NCBI GenBank assembly: GCA_033961575.1
Contig: CM066730.1
Location: 112,773,523 to 112,837,522, forward strand
Length of the DNA stretch: 64,000 nt
Direction: 5' to 3'
From: Aselliscus stoliczkanus
Taxonomy: Eukaryota; Chordata; Mammalia; Chiroptera; Hipposideridae
Below are positions 12,485-23,874 of this stretch, one piece after another (position 1 is the stretch's first letter; the number at the start of each line of letters is the position of its first letter). The notes beneath the pieces are model-generated. The model searched no databases, had not been told where the DNA came from, and saw only the letters and a list, made by a program, of their open reading frames with translations. The position numbers and the translations under genes are program-made.

Positions 12485-12715
12485 CAAATAATATAACAGC
12501 TACTTTTATGGGCCACTTTCTACCTTTTTAAGAACTTTACACTTACTATCTCTAACTCTCATAACAATACAGTAAATTAGATATCACTCCTTCATGTCTA
12601 CAGATGACATAATTAGACCTGACTGGGTCTAGGTCACTCAGCTTGGTTCTACAGCTCAATCACAAATGCAGCCTGTCTGACTTCAAGGCCTGTCCTCTGT
12701 TCATTACCTATACAA
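12485..12715 (+). repeat. MIR SINE
   Basis: Forward MIR order with strong divergence: 'aacagctac', 'actttacacttactatctctaactctcataac', 'cagatgacataattagacc', 'gtcactcagct', 'cagcctgtctgacttcaaggcctgtcctctg'. Confidence 0.65.
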
Positions 12716-14627
12716 AACTGTCCAAAAAGAATTAAAGGAGAGAGAAATGAAAGGAGAATGAAAGAAAGGAAATAGAGAAAAAGATAAAATAGTAAGCAAA
12801 AACCAAAGGCATGCATGTGAGTGCCCAAGCAAGACCAATAATTGCCTCAGTGGCCATTCAGTTGTACAAATGCCCTTGGCTTTAGCCTAAGCCTTCTGAG
12901 ATCAGCCTTAGCTGAGTTCAACACTGCTGAAATCTCTTGGTTAATATCACCTAAGGAGTGAGAATTTTGGAAACATTGCACATGGGCCTATTTCTCACTA
13001 ATTATCCTTAAATTATTTGGTTTAGCAAGAGTAGAGCTATTTCCCTAAGGCAAGAACCCTGCATAGCAAATATTTTCCTTCAAGTTAATTGGCAGTGGAG
13101 AATCTTCAAGTGGTGCTACATACCCCCAAGCCCCATTGTAGTTCAAGTACTAAATGTTAAGGTGCTACATGAACATCAATTTAAACAGCAACAGGCAACA
13201 ATTTCTTCAGAAGGAGCTATATTTCTGTGACTAGCGTATGCATGCACCTGGTCTTTCTTTAATAAGTGACAATGTGATGTTTCTTAATAAGAACAAAGTG
13301 AGGGAGGACTTACTTACAGACTGATCCATACTCGTTGATATTTGTTATAAATGCTCTCTTTTTTCATTAAAGATGTTGCATGAAGTAGATAATAGAATCC
13401 ATTTCAAAACTTGGGCTTTTAAGATTAGGTGAAAGAGAAATTGCCATTCATTAAGAATAAGATTCCACTGAAATAAGTTAGGCACTTAACTAAACAGATC
13501 TATGCCAATGAATGTGTAGTTGGAGTTAGACATCACTTTTTCACCTTGTCTTGATAATTTTAATTATATTAGCAGATAATTTAACTCTTCAATGGTGTCT
13601 GTGACTCCAAAGAATGTCCCATTGAAATACCATAGAAATATTTGAAAGTGGTGATTTTAATCACAAAACACTAATTCTCCTATTCTCCTAAAACAGAAGT
13701 TATAATTTCAGACCCAGAAAAACCAGTACTATCTGACAAGTTAATAACTTGAACAACAAAACCACAAAGACATCATTGGCATATGGATATTGTGGGAATT
13801 ATAACAAAGATATTTGGGGAAAATTTAGATATATTGTATTCAAATGGAATACTTTCTAAAGTTTCCTCTAACATCTGGTTTTTCAATGCCAGCCAAGATT
13901 GGTAATATAATTGAACCATATTTTTAATCTCTTGGGTTTCACATTGTTTAAATTTGTCATGCCAGGATATTTTTTAGCAGATGGTATTTCAATATGTTTT
14001 TAAGTTTTCTTACAGTAGTTTCTAGGAGAGCTTTAAAACTAAATTCTCCTTAGGAAATGATTCCTTATTTGTACCTGTAAAAATAGATTCAGAACACAGC
14101 TGGATTAAGCAGAACGTAATACTCATGATTGGTATCTGTTGCTAGATAACCACTTTTGACTTTTAATTCCTTACAAAACCAGACCAATCTGTAATACACT
14201 ATTATTTTTATTATTATTTTGATTTTATGATATAAGTAGAACAATAGACAGTACCTTAGGGCAATCTCAATACAGTGGGACAATAACTACCACTTTGCAT
14301 ACAGCAACTTTTAATATTTCCATGTGTTTTCCCTAGATATATTCCATTTACAGTGAATCTTTATTTTCAACGGCCCTATCATCCTCTTTGATGCTCCACA
14401 ACTCCTGACAAAGTCAACTCTCACTGGAGGGGATCAGACCCTCTTCAGGCTCTCAATATTATTTCTCCTCTTGCTAACCCTTGGGACTCTGCCCTAGTTA
14501 CATCAATTCAAGAAGTGTCTGTTACTGACTTATAAATTAATATTTTCTAAAATCAACAAACAGCCACAAAAAGTCATTAATCATCTAATATGTACTAGAT
14601 GTAGTATATGTTTATATTCCATGTTAC
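12716..14627. other. No gene; unassigned AT-rich sequence
   Basis: No frame longer than about 64 codons and no domain recognised. A purine-rich stretch lies at 12727-12790. No repeat assigned. Confidence 0.4.

Positions 14628-14628
<1 letters not shown>

Positions 14629-14658
<30 letters not shown>
14629..14658. repeat. (CA)n microsatellite
   Basis: About 15 uninterrupted CA units. Confidence 0.95.
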
Positions 14659-14659
<1 letters not shown>

Positions 14660-15119
14660 AATTTCACTATGGAAGATGGAAGTGTAACAATGATCCATGA
14701 TTCTGAATAAATCAAATATTATCTTCCTGACAATAGTATGTTTTCAGATATGAAAGATAATAAACATTATACAATACTCTTTTTCAAAGCCTACTGATAA
14801 ATAAATATGCAATTTTGCAAAGAACTAAGAATAAATACATTCCATTTTAGACAAAGTATTCATATAGTATTCAAAGAATTCATATTACAAAACAAATTAA
14901 TTAGGGGTGGTTTTTTATATTAAGTAAGGGTACTTCACAGGATTCTTTTAAAATGTGATCTCTAACTTAAACATCATTGTTACTAATTAGATTTTAAAAA
15001 TTCAATTTGTGCATGGCTTTAGGGGTATATACCTGTTACCATTACAGCTGCATAGATTTACTTATCTGAGCTGCTTTCTGAAAAATATATCCATTTGGAG
15101 AGAGTGCTATATTTAGGTC
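14660..15119. other. No gene; unassigned AT-rich sequence
   Basis: Nothing recognisable between the CA repeat and the ALG11 retrocopy. Confidence 0.4.
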
Positions 15120-15130
15120 AAATTACTTTT

Positions 15131-16755
15131 TTTTTTTTCTGAGCATTGGTTAGGCTGACTTTATTATTATACAACAGGGAATGAGTTTAGAAAAAAATCT
15201 TAACATAGGAAGGTATTTGGCCATTTTATATAAAATATCTTTAATTTGTACAGGTATGGCATTATTTAAATAACTTCTCAACAGATGACAGGAATGTGAC
15301 TTCAAACTCCTGATCAGAGAATTGGCTGACAGATGCCCGAGCACTGTTTCTGATTTGGAGTCTCTTTTCTGCAGACATGGAAAGAATCTGGGCCATTATC
15401 TCAGCATAGCCTTCTTCACTGTCAGCCAGAAATCCAGTTACCTCTCCTTCATAAGGGATGACAATGTCAAGCTTCGGGCCCCCTGAATTGTGTGCAAGGA
15501 TAATTGTGCCAGCTGCCATACACGCCACAGTTCCAATCCCAAAATGCTCATTCCACATGGTGTGCAGACCAATTGTTGCTTCAGACAAGTAATTCTTTAA
15601 TTCATCAAATGGAATATTTATTTTAAATTCCACAGCTTCTTTAACTCCTAGATCTTCAGAAAGCCTTCTCAATTCATTTATACTATGTTCATCATCTTGG
15701 TTACGACAGCCTCTAATGAGGACAAGTTTAAGGAAAGGAAGTGACTCAGTCTCCAACTTATTCAGCAATTTAGCAAAGGCTCTGATCTGCAAAGAATGAT
15801 TCTTTTCAGGCCTAAACTGGCCAATAGACACCACTAAGTGTCCCGGGGTTATTTTTTTCTCTTGTAAGGGAATGTCCAGAAAGACCTGTACGTCACATGG
15901 TGGATAAACAATGTTAGTGCAATGCCCGACCTTCCACAGTGAGAGAATATGTTTTAGTGTTCAAGAGGAATTGACCAAGACCACATCACTGCAAGAACCA
16001 ATGAGTGCATAAACAAAAGCAAATAAGTAGTAGTAGATGAGCTTTACTTTGCTGAGAAAAGGATTCCTGGTAATGAAGTCTGCATTATTAAATCCAGCAT
16101 TTTGATTCTTCACTACAGATAGCATGTCAGTGCTGATAGTGGGATAATGAACATAGCTTCCAACTTGGCAACTGCCTAAATACTTAAACAGAGGGAGTGT
16201 GAAAGCATAGCCCATTGAATCGATGTAAACATTGAGAACACACTGCATCAGAGCTTCCCAGCCCAGAAAAATGGATCCTAGACTTTGGCCCAGCAGTGTG
16301 AAGTGAGGATAGAGTGAATCTTCCACAAGGTAGTGCTTCTTTAAGAAAACAAACTTCACTAGGTGAATCAATGTGATGTTAAATCTTCCAAAAGCACCTT
16401 CTAGTATTTCTTGACTGCTGACATTAACATCACCAGTATAAACAACATAAACTACTTCAGGAAACCTACTTTTTCTGCAGGGCCCTTAATGCACACCATA
16501 AAACTCTTTCTCCTCCTCCGCCAGCATTGTGGTATGGATGGAAAAATGCAATCACCATTTGATTTTTCCCATTTTTTCCAGTCGATGCTGAGTTTTTCTT
16601 TCTCTATAGCAGCACTCTGATTCCTCAAAGGACAATGATCAAACACAAACATAAAGTTCCACAAACAATTAGCCCAGGGAATAATAATGAATAAAAAAAC
16701 CTCAATAGCTTGCACAAGCAACAACCCCTTTTGGTGGCCGCCATCTTCAGTCCTA
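15131..16755 (-). pseudogene. ALG11P: Processed pseudogene of ALG11 (alpha-1,2-mannosyltransferase)
   Basis: ALG11 adds mannose to the dolichol-linked N-glycan precursor on the cytosolic face of the ER. This copy is an intronless retrocopy on the minus strand. The coding part runs from an ATG at 16744 to the stop at 15262-15264 and spans the whole protein (family length about 490 residues). The N-terminus, the '[20 protein letters not shown]' block, the '[15 protein letters not shown]' block, the '[18 protein letters not shown]' donor-site block and the C-terminal '[13 protein letters not shown]' are all readable. It is dead: TGA replaces Trp at 16625-16627 and again at 15961-15963, TAG lies at 16604-16606, and a frameshift lies near 16466. 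A 3'UTR with AATAAA, then a poly(A) tail (plus-strand T run at 15131-15138), sits on the left. An 11-bp target duplication (about aaattactttt) flanks it at 15120-15130 and 16756-16766. Identification is confident; function is excluded. Confidence 0.95.
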
Positions 16756-16849
16756 AAATTACTTTTTAAAATTAAAAAATTATGTTTAATTCTCTTATAA
16801 CATTGAGGGTAGAGAAGAAGGAAGTGGAGGTTAACTACTGTTTATTTAA

Positions 16850-17040
16850 TATTTGTTTTTTTTCAAACTCTTTGCTAAGTGCTCTGTTTGTATCCTTGTT
16901 AGCATCAGAACAGCTTTTGAGGTAAGTGTTCCTATCCTTATTTTGTAGATCAGGAACAGAAACCTACAAATAACCTGGTTATATAGCTCACAAGTGCTGG
17001 AAAGAAGTTTAGAATCCAGGACTTTAAAGTATATGCCTTT
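16850..17040 (+). repeat. MIR SINE
   Basis: Forward MIR pattern: 'actctttgctaagtgctc', 'ttttgaggtaagtgttcctatccttattttgtagatcaggaacagaaac', 'atagctcacaagtgctgg', 'agtttagaatccagg'. Confidence 0.7.
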
Positions 17041-17046
17041 TTAAAA

Positions 17047-17100
17047 CCAACCAACCAACCAACCAACCAACCAACCAACCAACCAACCAACCAACCAACC
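17047..17100. repeat. (CCAA)n tetranucleotide microsatellite
   Basis: About 13 uninterrupted CCAA units directly after an MIR. Confidence 0.95.
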
Positions 17101-17109
17101 ATTTACCAA

Positions 17110-18461
17110 CCGTAAAAAAAGGAACTAAAAAAAAACAACCCCTTACTTTTGAAAGGAAATAATAAATATTTTTGAGTACAAAGGGCTAGATTGTTACACT
17201 CTAACTACATGTAAAATAACTTTTCTAGTTACCTAGCTTTAAGGGAAAACAATTTAGGCCCTTGCAAATTGTGGGTTTAGCCTCTTGAAAAACACTGAAA
17301 ACTTACCATGCATGAAGGAAACAATTCATTGGACCAATTATAGCCTACTGGCATATTACATGCTCAGTTTTCATAAGTAAGCTTGCCAAATATAGGGTCA
17401 TTTTAGCAGTCAAAGTCTGTCTTTATGTAAATAGATGTTTGCTCTCCTTGGTACCATCTCCAGCAATACAGATTGGCTATTTGTTGCATGGTGTCAGCCT
17501 GTAGAAAGATCTTAAAGTACCATAGATTGGTCTGCTGTTTGAGTTGGAACTGAACCAACTACCCTATGATGGCTCCAGTCATTCATTTTGCTAGTCAGTA
17601 TTCTTCACTAGTGTTCATTTTTGTTCTGGGGATTCAGCCCTCACAGAAAGGGTGCGTCTCTGAAAGCATCTGGTTTCCCCCTTCAATATCACTGGCCTTG
17701 GATATTTTATTAATTGCAGCATGAGTTGGCATCATTTACTAGTTTCAAATATTCTTCAAATACATCAGTATAAATAATACTCTGTTCCCTCTTTATGGAA
17801 AGATCACAAGGTTAAAAATCTCTGGCCCATTATGATGCTGTATTTTATTTCATTCTTGATATGGAGTGAGTATAGCCAGTCTCTCAGAAAGTGGTGAAAG
17901 ATTTTTGCCACATGATTAAGCATTGTTCTTATATGATTTCTTTCTATATTGACTTTCTTTTAATCCATCCTGCCTACTTCTGGAACTCCTTTTATTGCTT
18001 CTCTCCAACTTTAAATTCTGTTTCAAAGTCATAAATGTCACATCTATGATACTTCAGAACTTTCCTGTGTCCATATTTAAGTAATGCTCTTTACCACCTT
18101 TTTTACCAAGTGAATATGGACCAAGAGGTTACTCAGGCAACTGAGGGATCTAAGCTATGAAATGACTGATCTATCCTTTTCTTGACCCACCCCACCTCCA
18201 GGGTGAAGCCTGGAAAAATACTCATTAGACACATGAAAGATCTGAAACGGCAGATATGACAACAAGTACTTCGAATGAATCTTATATGCTAAAGAAAACC
18301 ATTAGAGCATCGTACAGCATCACAGTGTGGCGACAGTCCTGGACCCTGCCTCAGAGCTGACAAGACCCAGAAACCCCATGAGACACAGAGAATGACAGAA
18401 CTTTGGATTCTGGGCCTTGAGATGGAGTCACTAGGATTCCTTCCTTCCTTGTTTTACTCCT
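17110..18461. other. No gene; unassigned sequence
   Basis: No recognisable gene. A stretch at about 17930-18120 ('cctgcctacttctggaactcc') has a loose L2-like look but is too diverged to call. Confidence 0.35.
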
Positions 18462-18560
18462 TTGTTCATTCAATAAATATCTATTGATTTCCTGCTATGT
18501 ACCAGAAACCTTGTTAGGAGCTAGGAATACAGCTCACAGTCCTTTCTTGCCATCTAGTAG
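18462..18560 (-). repeat. L2 LINE fragment
   Basis: Reverse-complement L2 3' end: 'tgttcattcaataaatatctattga', 'ctgctatgtaccagaaacc', 'ggagctaggaatacagct', 'cttgccatctagtag'. Confidence 0.6.
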
Positions 18561-18589
18561 TGTTGCCCCTTCTCTCCTCACAAATCATA

Positions 18590-18805
18590 ATGGTACCATT
18601 AAGTATCTGCTGAGCATTTGTGCTGTGCTAGGCACTAAGGTGGTGGTTTACACAAGTATCTCCCATCAACATCCTAATCTTGCATTGTAGGTACTAATAT
18701 TCCCATTTTATAACTGAGGAAACTGAGTCTCAGAAAAACTAGTTGATTTTTCAAAGTAAGAGGTGGAACCTCAATGCTGTGAACTCAAGTTCTGCTGGAC
18801 TCCAA
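18590..18805 (+). repeat. MIR SINE
   Basis: Good forward MIR: 'agtatctgctgagcatttgtgctgtgctaggcacta', 'attgtaggtactaatattcccattttataactgaggaaactgagtctcagaaa' and 'aactcaagttctgctggactcc'. The best preserved MIR in the window. Confidence 0.85.
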
Positions 18806-19204
18806 ACACAGCTATTTTACACTTTTTTTTTCTCTCATTAAGTGGTAGAAAACTCTCTTGGACAGAGATTTAAAGTGCTCGATGTGCCAGACCTGACAGC
18901 TTCCCGCAGCACTTTGGAGCCGGTCCAGCTCTTCTCCAAAACGGCTTCTTTCCTCTCCAGGGTTTTGGCTACCAAAGGTTATTCTCCAGAAATCAGTCTT
19001 TTTCTCTGTGTCTCTTTCCAAATGTTGTTTAGTTGCGCAGCTAGCAAATTCAACTTTTTTCCCCTCTTTATTGCTCTTCTCACCTGTGCATCAACAAATT
19101 TAATGTCATTTGTTCTCATTTGTGTTTCCTTTTCCTAAAATACACTTAGCCTTCATCTATATATGGCTGAAGTTTTTCTGTGCCATTTTCTGGATCAATT
19201 GAAT
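18806..19204. other. No gene; unassigned sequence
   Basis: Two overlapping frames on opposite strands (69 and 98 codons) show no recognisable domain and are probably chance. Confidence 0.4.
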
Positions 19205-19217
19205 GAGAGAGAGAGAG

Positions 19218-19261
<44 letters not shown>
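19205..19261. repeat. (GA)n-(GT)n compound microsatellite
   Basis: A GA run switches directly into about 20 GT units. Confidence 0.95.
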
Positions 19262-19262
<1 letters not shown>

Positions 19263-19348
19263 CCCCTGCTGGTGAATGTGTATGGGTTAAGTTATCAATT
19301 GTCTTAGAAACTTCTACATGGCTGGGCCAAGTCTGGTCTCTCTTCTAA

Positions 19349-19640
19349 CCAAGAGCAATTAATATTGGGCAAGTTATCTCACCAGTATGTGCCTTGATTT
19401 TCTCATTTCCAAAGGCAATTAGTATCTACCTCATAGGATTGTTTTAAAAACCAAATACAGGGCCGGTCGAGTGGCGCGGTGGTTAAGCGCTGGTTTGGGA
19501 AGCCAGCGGCCCCGGTTCGGTCCCACATATGAGGGCCAGTGACACTACCCTAAAAACAAACAAACAAACAAACAAAAAACACCAAATGCAATACTATAAT
19601 CCTTCACACAGTGACTGGAACTTAATAAGATATTAATAAA
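19349..19640 (-). repeat. MIR SINE split by a young SINE
   Basis: Reverse MIR: 'gggcaagttatctcacc', 'tgccttgattttctcatttccaaa', 'gtatctacctcataggattgttttaaa', then, beyond the SINE at 19460-19580, 'cacacagtgactggaacttaataagat'. Confidence 0.7.
19460..19580 (+). mobile_element. tRNA-derived SINE, short form
   Basis: GGGCCGGTCGAGTGGCGCGG head, 'gttaagcgctggtttggg' and a 'ccccggttcggtccc' B box with one base missing relative to sister copies. The tail is (CAAA)n-like A-rich. Target duplication accaaataca (19450-19459) and accaaatgca (19581-19590). Inserted into an MIR. Confidence 0.93.
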
Positions 19641-19649
19641 TCTGAACTC

Positions 19650-21329
19650 ATTATTATTGGGATTTGGTAGAAGACATCAGTTACTTCCATCAGAAAAGGC
19701 TCATAGGAGGGGCTAGGACCTACCGATAAACCTGCCCAGAAAGGAGCTGGAACCTTATGGTTTAGGCTGTCAGGTTAGCACACTTTCTGAGGACTACAGT
19801 CAGGATCAATCAGGCAAATAGTTGGCAACAGGAATGACACTGAAATATCAGGGAGTACCAGTATTTGAACAAGACAGCAATGAATATTTGAGAAAGATTT
19901 GTCAAGAGACATGAAGGCTCGGTTCCCTGGGCTGATTTCTAGGACAGGCCTCCAATCCTTTGGAAGTGACCTTTGGAAGAAGTCCTGGGGAGGAATGGGA
20001 ATATAGGCAAGTAATCAAAAGCTTGAGGATGGGCAGAAGCCAACTGTAGTCTACGGAGTAGATGCCAAAACTTGGGAATGCAGTGAAGGCCCAGATCCAG
20101 ATGTGGGGGCTAGAGCCAGTCATATTCAGAACAAGGACAGACACATGGAACCTTGGAGTGTGGGGACATGGAACCTTGGAGTGTGGGCTGGGGCAGTCTC
20201 AGGCCAGGCATAGGGACCCAGCCAGCTGGTGAAGACCTGATTCCGATCCAGTGATTCTGAGTGGGGAGAAATATAGAAGTGAGGAGCCAGAATGGGCTAT
20301 GTGCATATAGGTTGGTTGATGTGATACTTAATTAACATCTTCTGCTACTACTGTGAGGCATTATAAAGATAATGAAAAATAGATGTGAAGGTGATTTTTA
20401 CATTTTTTTAAAGCATTTTAAATGTAAGGCATTGTGGCTATTATTTATAATCATATTTTTTCATGACAGCAATGCCATATTCCATTTACATTCTTGAGTT
20501 TCTTCACAATTTAGCTTGAATAATATTTCCATTATAGTAAGTGCAACTAGTATATTGAATAAGCATGGTTTGAGAGATGTAATAAAGAAAAGCAATTTTA
20601 TTTTTGCCTCCCACTGTCACATTAAAGTGTATTCAGTAAGATAAATGTTTTTCCCCCTGCTGGAAAAGCTCAAAGGGACTTAATAACAGAAAATCCCATG
20701 GTGGTTTTAACTTGCAAAACAGAGCTTAATTCAGAAATTATCATGTCTAGTCTGAATCTTGATTTTCATTTAAAGGTAAAACTTTCTTCCCCTCTCCTCC
20801 GCCTTCCTGTCCTTAGCTGCTTTCAAGCAATCTTGGCAGGGAGGGATTGTGGATTGCGTCTCCCACCTTAGAGCCTCAGGTCCCTCCTGAATATTATACT
20901 ATTAAGTATAGAGCTCAGGAAGGGACAGAGGAAAAGGACCCAAATATTCTTACTTACCTGGTACTTTCATTCTGTTTTTTTTAGTCTCGGGACAGGTGAT
21001 GTTTGAAGCTGACTTTTCCTCTCTGGGACCATCCTAGATCCTTTGACAGCTCACCAGCTGGGCCTCTCTGGCCTAAGCTCCCTCAAGGGGAGCAGCGCCC
21101 CTCATTCTGCTGATTACCAGCACTCCTCAGCTTCCAGCAGTCCAACCCAAACCAAGGTTCTGTTGGGACCTCTTGCCTTCTAGCCAAAGCCCTGGTTGAG
21201 CAGGTGTGATCTCTTTTAAAATGATTCCAGGACAAGGTTCTACCAGCTTGCATTCTCTGTTGATGAGCCAACAGCAGCAAATCTCTTAGATACCTCTGTC
21301 CCGACCCCCAGACTAATAGCCATCCTGCC
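19650..21329. other. No gene; unassigned sequence
   Basis: No recognisable gene or repeat family. Contains a 23-bp tandem duplication (acatggaaccttggagtgtg unit) at 20143-20188. Confidence 0.4.
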
Positions 21330-23870
21330 ATAGTCCTCAGATTTGTGTCACCTGTTAGCCTGGCATGAATCTGGAGAATGGGCTTGGCTCACAGCTATGG
21401 TTGTTGGCAGGAGGTTTCACTTACTGTCCACATGGGGCACTCCATGGGATGGCTCATGACGTTGCTCCTTCCAGGGTGAGTGGTCTACGAGAGAAGAGGG
21501 CTGGGGGCGGGGGCAAGTGAAAGAGAGAACAATTTCCCAAATGGAAGCTTTCATCTTATGTAATCTATTTGGAAGTAACACGCCATGCTCTTGGTCGCAG
21601 ATCTACCCTGGGACCGAATGGGAGAGGACTATTAAAGGTCTGAATACTAGGAGGTGGGAGTTCTGGGGATTCTCAGAAGCTGATTCGCCTCCTCTCCTCT
21701 GAGGCCTTATTGCAGTATCAGTCCAAAGTCCAGAATCCCATTGTGTTACATCAGGCAAGGTGTTGATACAGCTCCTTGGGTGTATTTCCTCAGGTACAGT
21801 TCCTCTTGATCTGTACTTTTGTGAACAAAAGAGACAAGTATCCATCACTCTCACATCTCACAATAAACAATGGTGGGGACAACCCAGAATAACTGCTATA
21901 GACATTCCTGTCCAAGAAGGGGGAAAAGTCACTGTAAGATCCCATCAGTCATGTGTTGGAAAGTCCTTGATTAGGTCTCTAGGCCTGGGAATAATTCTTC
22001 CCCATTCTCAGTGCCTTTCTCTGCGTTCTTGTCATTGTCCTCTGAGCAATACTTCCTTTTAAATGAAAGCTAGCCTGTGTTGCAGCTGAGCAGCTTCTCA
22101 GCCTGTTTCCTTGCAGTAGAATTTACTAGTCCAAAGGCCACTTTTCATTTTGTGCCATTTCTGTCCCTTTCAGGCCAAGTTGATAAAGCTTATGAATGTA
22201 TAATTCTTTTAAAAACATTATGGATTTTTTGTGTGTGAATTTTATTGAGTTATACCATTAGACAAAAGCCACAGCTACAAATCCTTTTGGTGTAACCCTG
22301 TCTCTCCCTTGGGTTTTTGCCGAAGAGGCTGAAGGACAACACCCTAATGCTTTCCAGAACCCTATTGTTTGATTAGAGCCTACATGATACACACTTTAAA
22401 TCTCTCCAGGTGTCTTTTCCAGACTAGATTGTACTCTGAGGAACCACCTTTAATGTTCCTGACATTTTAACAAAGGATTTTTCAGTCATCCCATTTTTTT
22501 CATATTTGACCCGTTTTTCTTTCTGGCAATGCTTTGGATTTGTTCTTTGCCGGAAGCCATTTCTCAATTTTAGCATCATTTACCATTTTGAGAACCTAAG
22601 AATTTTCAAAATTATTCCTGGCTCCTTTTAGTTTAACAATTCTCCCATTAGTTTATGTCTTTCTTCTTGTATTCTGCTATAAGCAGCAAAAACAAACCAG
22701 TGGCACTTTTAACGCTCTCATTGGAAATTTTTGCATCACCCAGTTCATTAGGTACATTTTCTACTTTCCAAGTAACTACATGCAACACTGTTGCTGAACT
22801 TGCTGTTATTAAAATGCCAAATTCTTGATTCTAGGTTCCAGTAACACTTGCTTCACTTTCTTGTAAGCCCTCACTCATTGCCTTATCAAAGACGATGAGG
22901 CATCATCTACTAACAGCTGCTTCGAGGCACTTTAGGCTTTCATTAATGCTCTCTTCAGTGCCTACTGCCCAGCTCCTATGCCAATGCCACTCTCACAGTT
23001 TTGTTATTGCAGCACCCCACTTCTGTACTAGTTATCTATTATGTAATAAGTTACTCCCAAACATAACAGCTGTAAATAACAAATATTTATTATCTCACAG
23101 TTTCCGAGGGTCAGGAAGCTTGGAGCAGCTTAGGTGGATGGTTTTTACTCAGGCTGTCTCCTGAGTGTAGCTGAGCTGTCAGCTGGCCTGCAGTCTATGG
23201 AGGCTTGGGCTGGGTGGGGGTTCCATTTCTAAGCTCATTCGTATGGCTGTTGGCAGAGCTTCCGTCACACTTCACATGGGCCTCTCCACAGAGCTGCTAA
23301 GGACATGGCTTCTCCCAGAGTAAGTGATCCAGGACAGAAGAAGCACGTTTCCCAAGGAGGAAGCGGCAGATGTTTTATATGGGCATACCTCAGAGAGACT
23401 GAGGGTTCAGTTCCAAACAATGAAGTGAATATCGCAATGAAGTGAATCACACAAATTTTTTGGTTTCCCAGTTCCTATAAGTTATGTTTATAGTATATTG
23501 TAGCCTTAAGTGTGCAATAGCATTATGTCTAAAACAGTACACACCTTAAATAAAAAAATACTTAATTGCTAAAAAAAAAAAATGGTAACTGTTACCTGGG
23601 TCTTCAGAGAGTTGTAATCTTGCTGGTGGAGGATCTTACTTACCTTCAACTCGGAAGAAACACAGTATCTGCAAGGTGCAATAAAGTGAAGCACAACAAA
23701 ATGAGGTATGACTGTACTCTAATCTCAGAAGTGAATGCCATCACACCTCCTGTATCCAAATCACTACAAATTAGTCATTAAAATTACCCTACACTCAAGG
23801 GGAAGGGAATTATGCTTGACCTCTTGAAGGGAGGAGATTCAAACCATTTGTGGGCATACTTACAAAACCA
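21330..23870 (-). mobile_element. MaLR-like provirus remnant (LTR-internal-LTR)
   Basis: Reverse-oriented MaLR-type (ERVL-MaLR) element. The right-hand (5') LTR runs from about 23030 to 23870 and reads 'actagttatctattatgtaataag ... tatttattatctcacagtttccgagggtcagg'. It is split by a Tigger MITE. The internal region (about 21700-23026) shows MaLR-internal phrases: 'ggtggggacaacccagaataactgctatag', 'tataagcagcaaaaacaaaccag' and 'ttattgcagcaccccacttctg'. The last lies where a tRNA-Leu-type primer site is expected next to the LTR. The left (3') LTR is a diverged copy at about 21330-21690. No coding capacity is visible. The subfamily is not assigned. Confidence 0.65.
23380..23714. mobile_element. 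Tigger-family DNA transposon MITE
   Basis: The ends read 'gggcatacctcagaga' (left) and 'aaaatgaggtatgactg' (right), the Tigger1-type terminal inverted repeat, with TA at 23378-23379 and 23715-23716 as target duplication. The interior matches Tigger1 ends ('gtgtgcaatagcattatgtctaaaa', 'gctggtggagg'). It is a 335-bp internally deleted copy without transposase, inserted in the MaLR-like LTR. Confidence 0.85.
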
Positions 23871-23874
23871 ACAC

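Noticed and set aside
15262..16371. ALG11 as a functional gene
   Set aside because: Premature stops, a frameshift, a poly(A) tail and target-site duplications show a processed pseudogene.
17047..17100. CRISPR-like or telomeric array
   Set aside because: It is a simple CCAA microsatellite without spacers; no CRISPR is expected in a mammalian genome.
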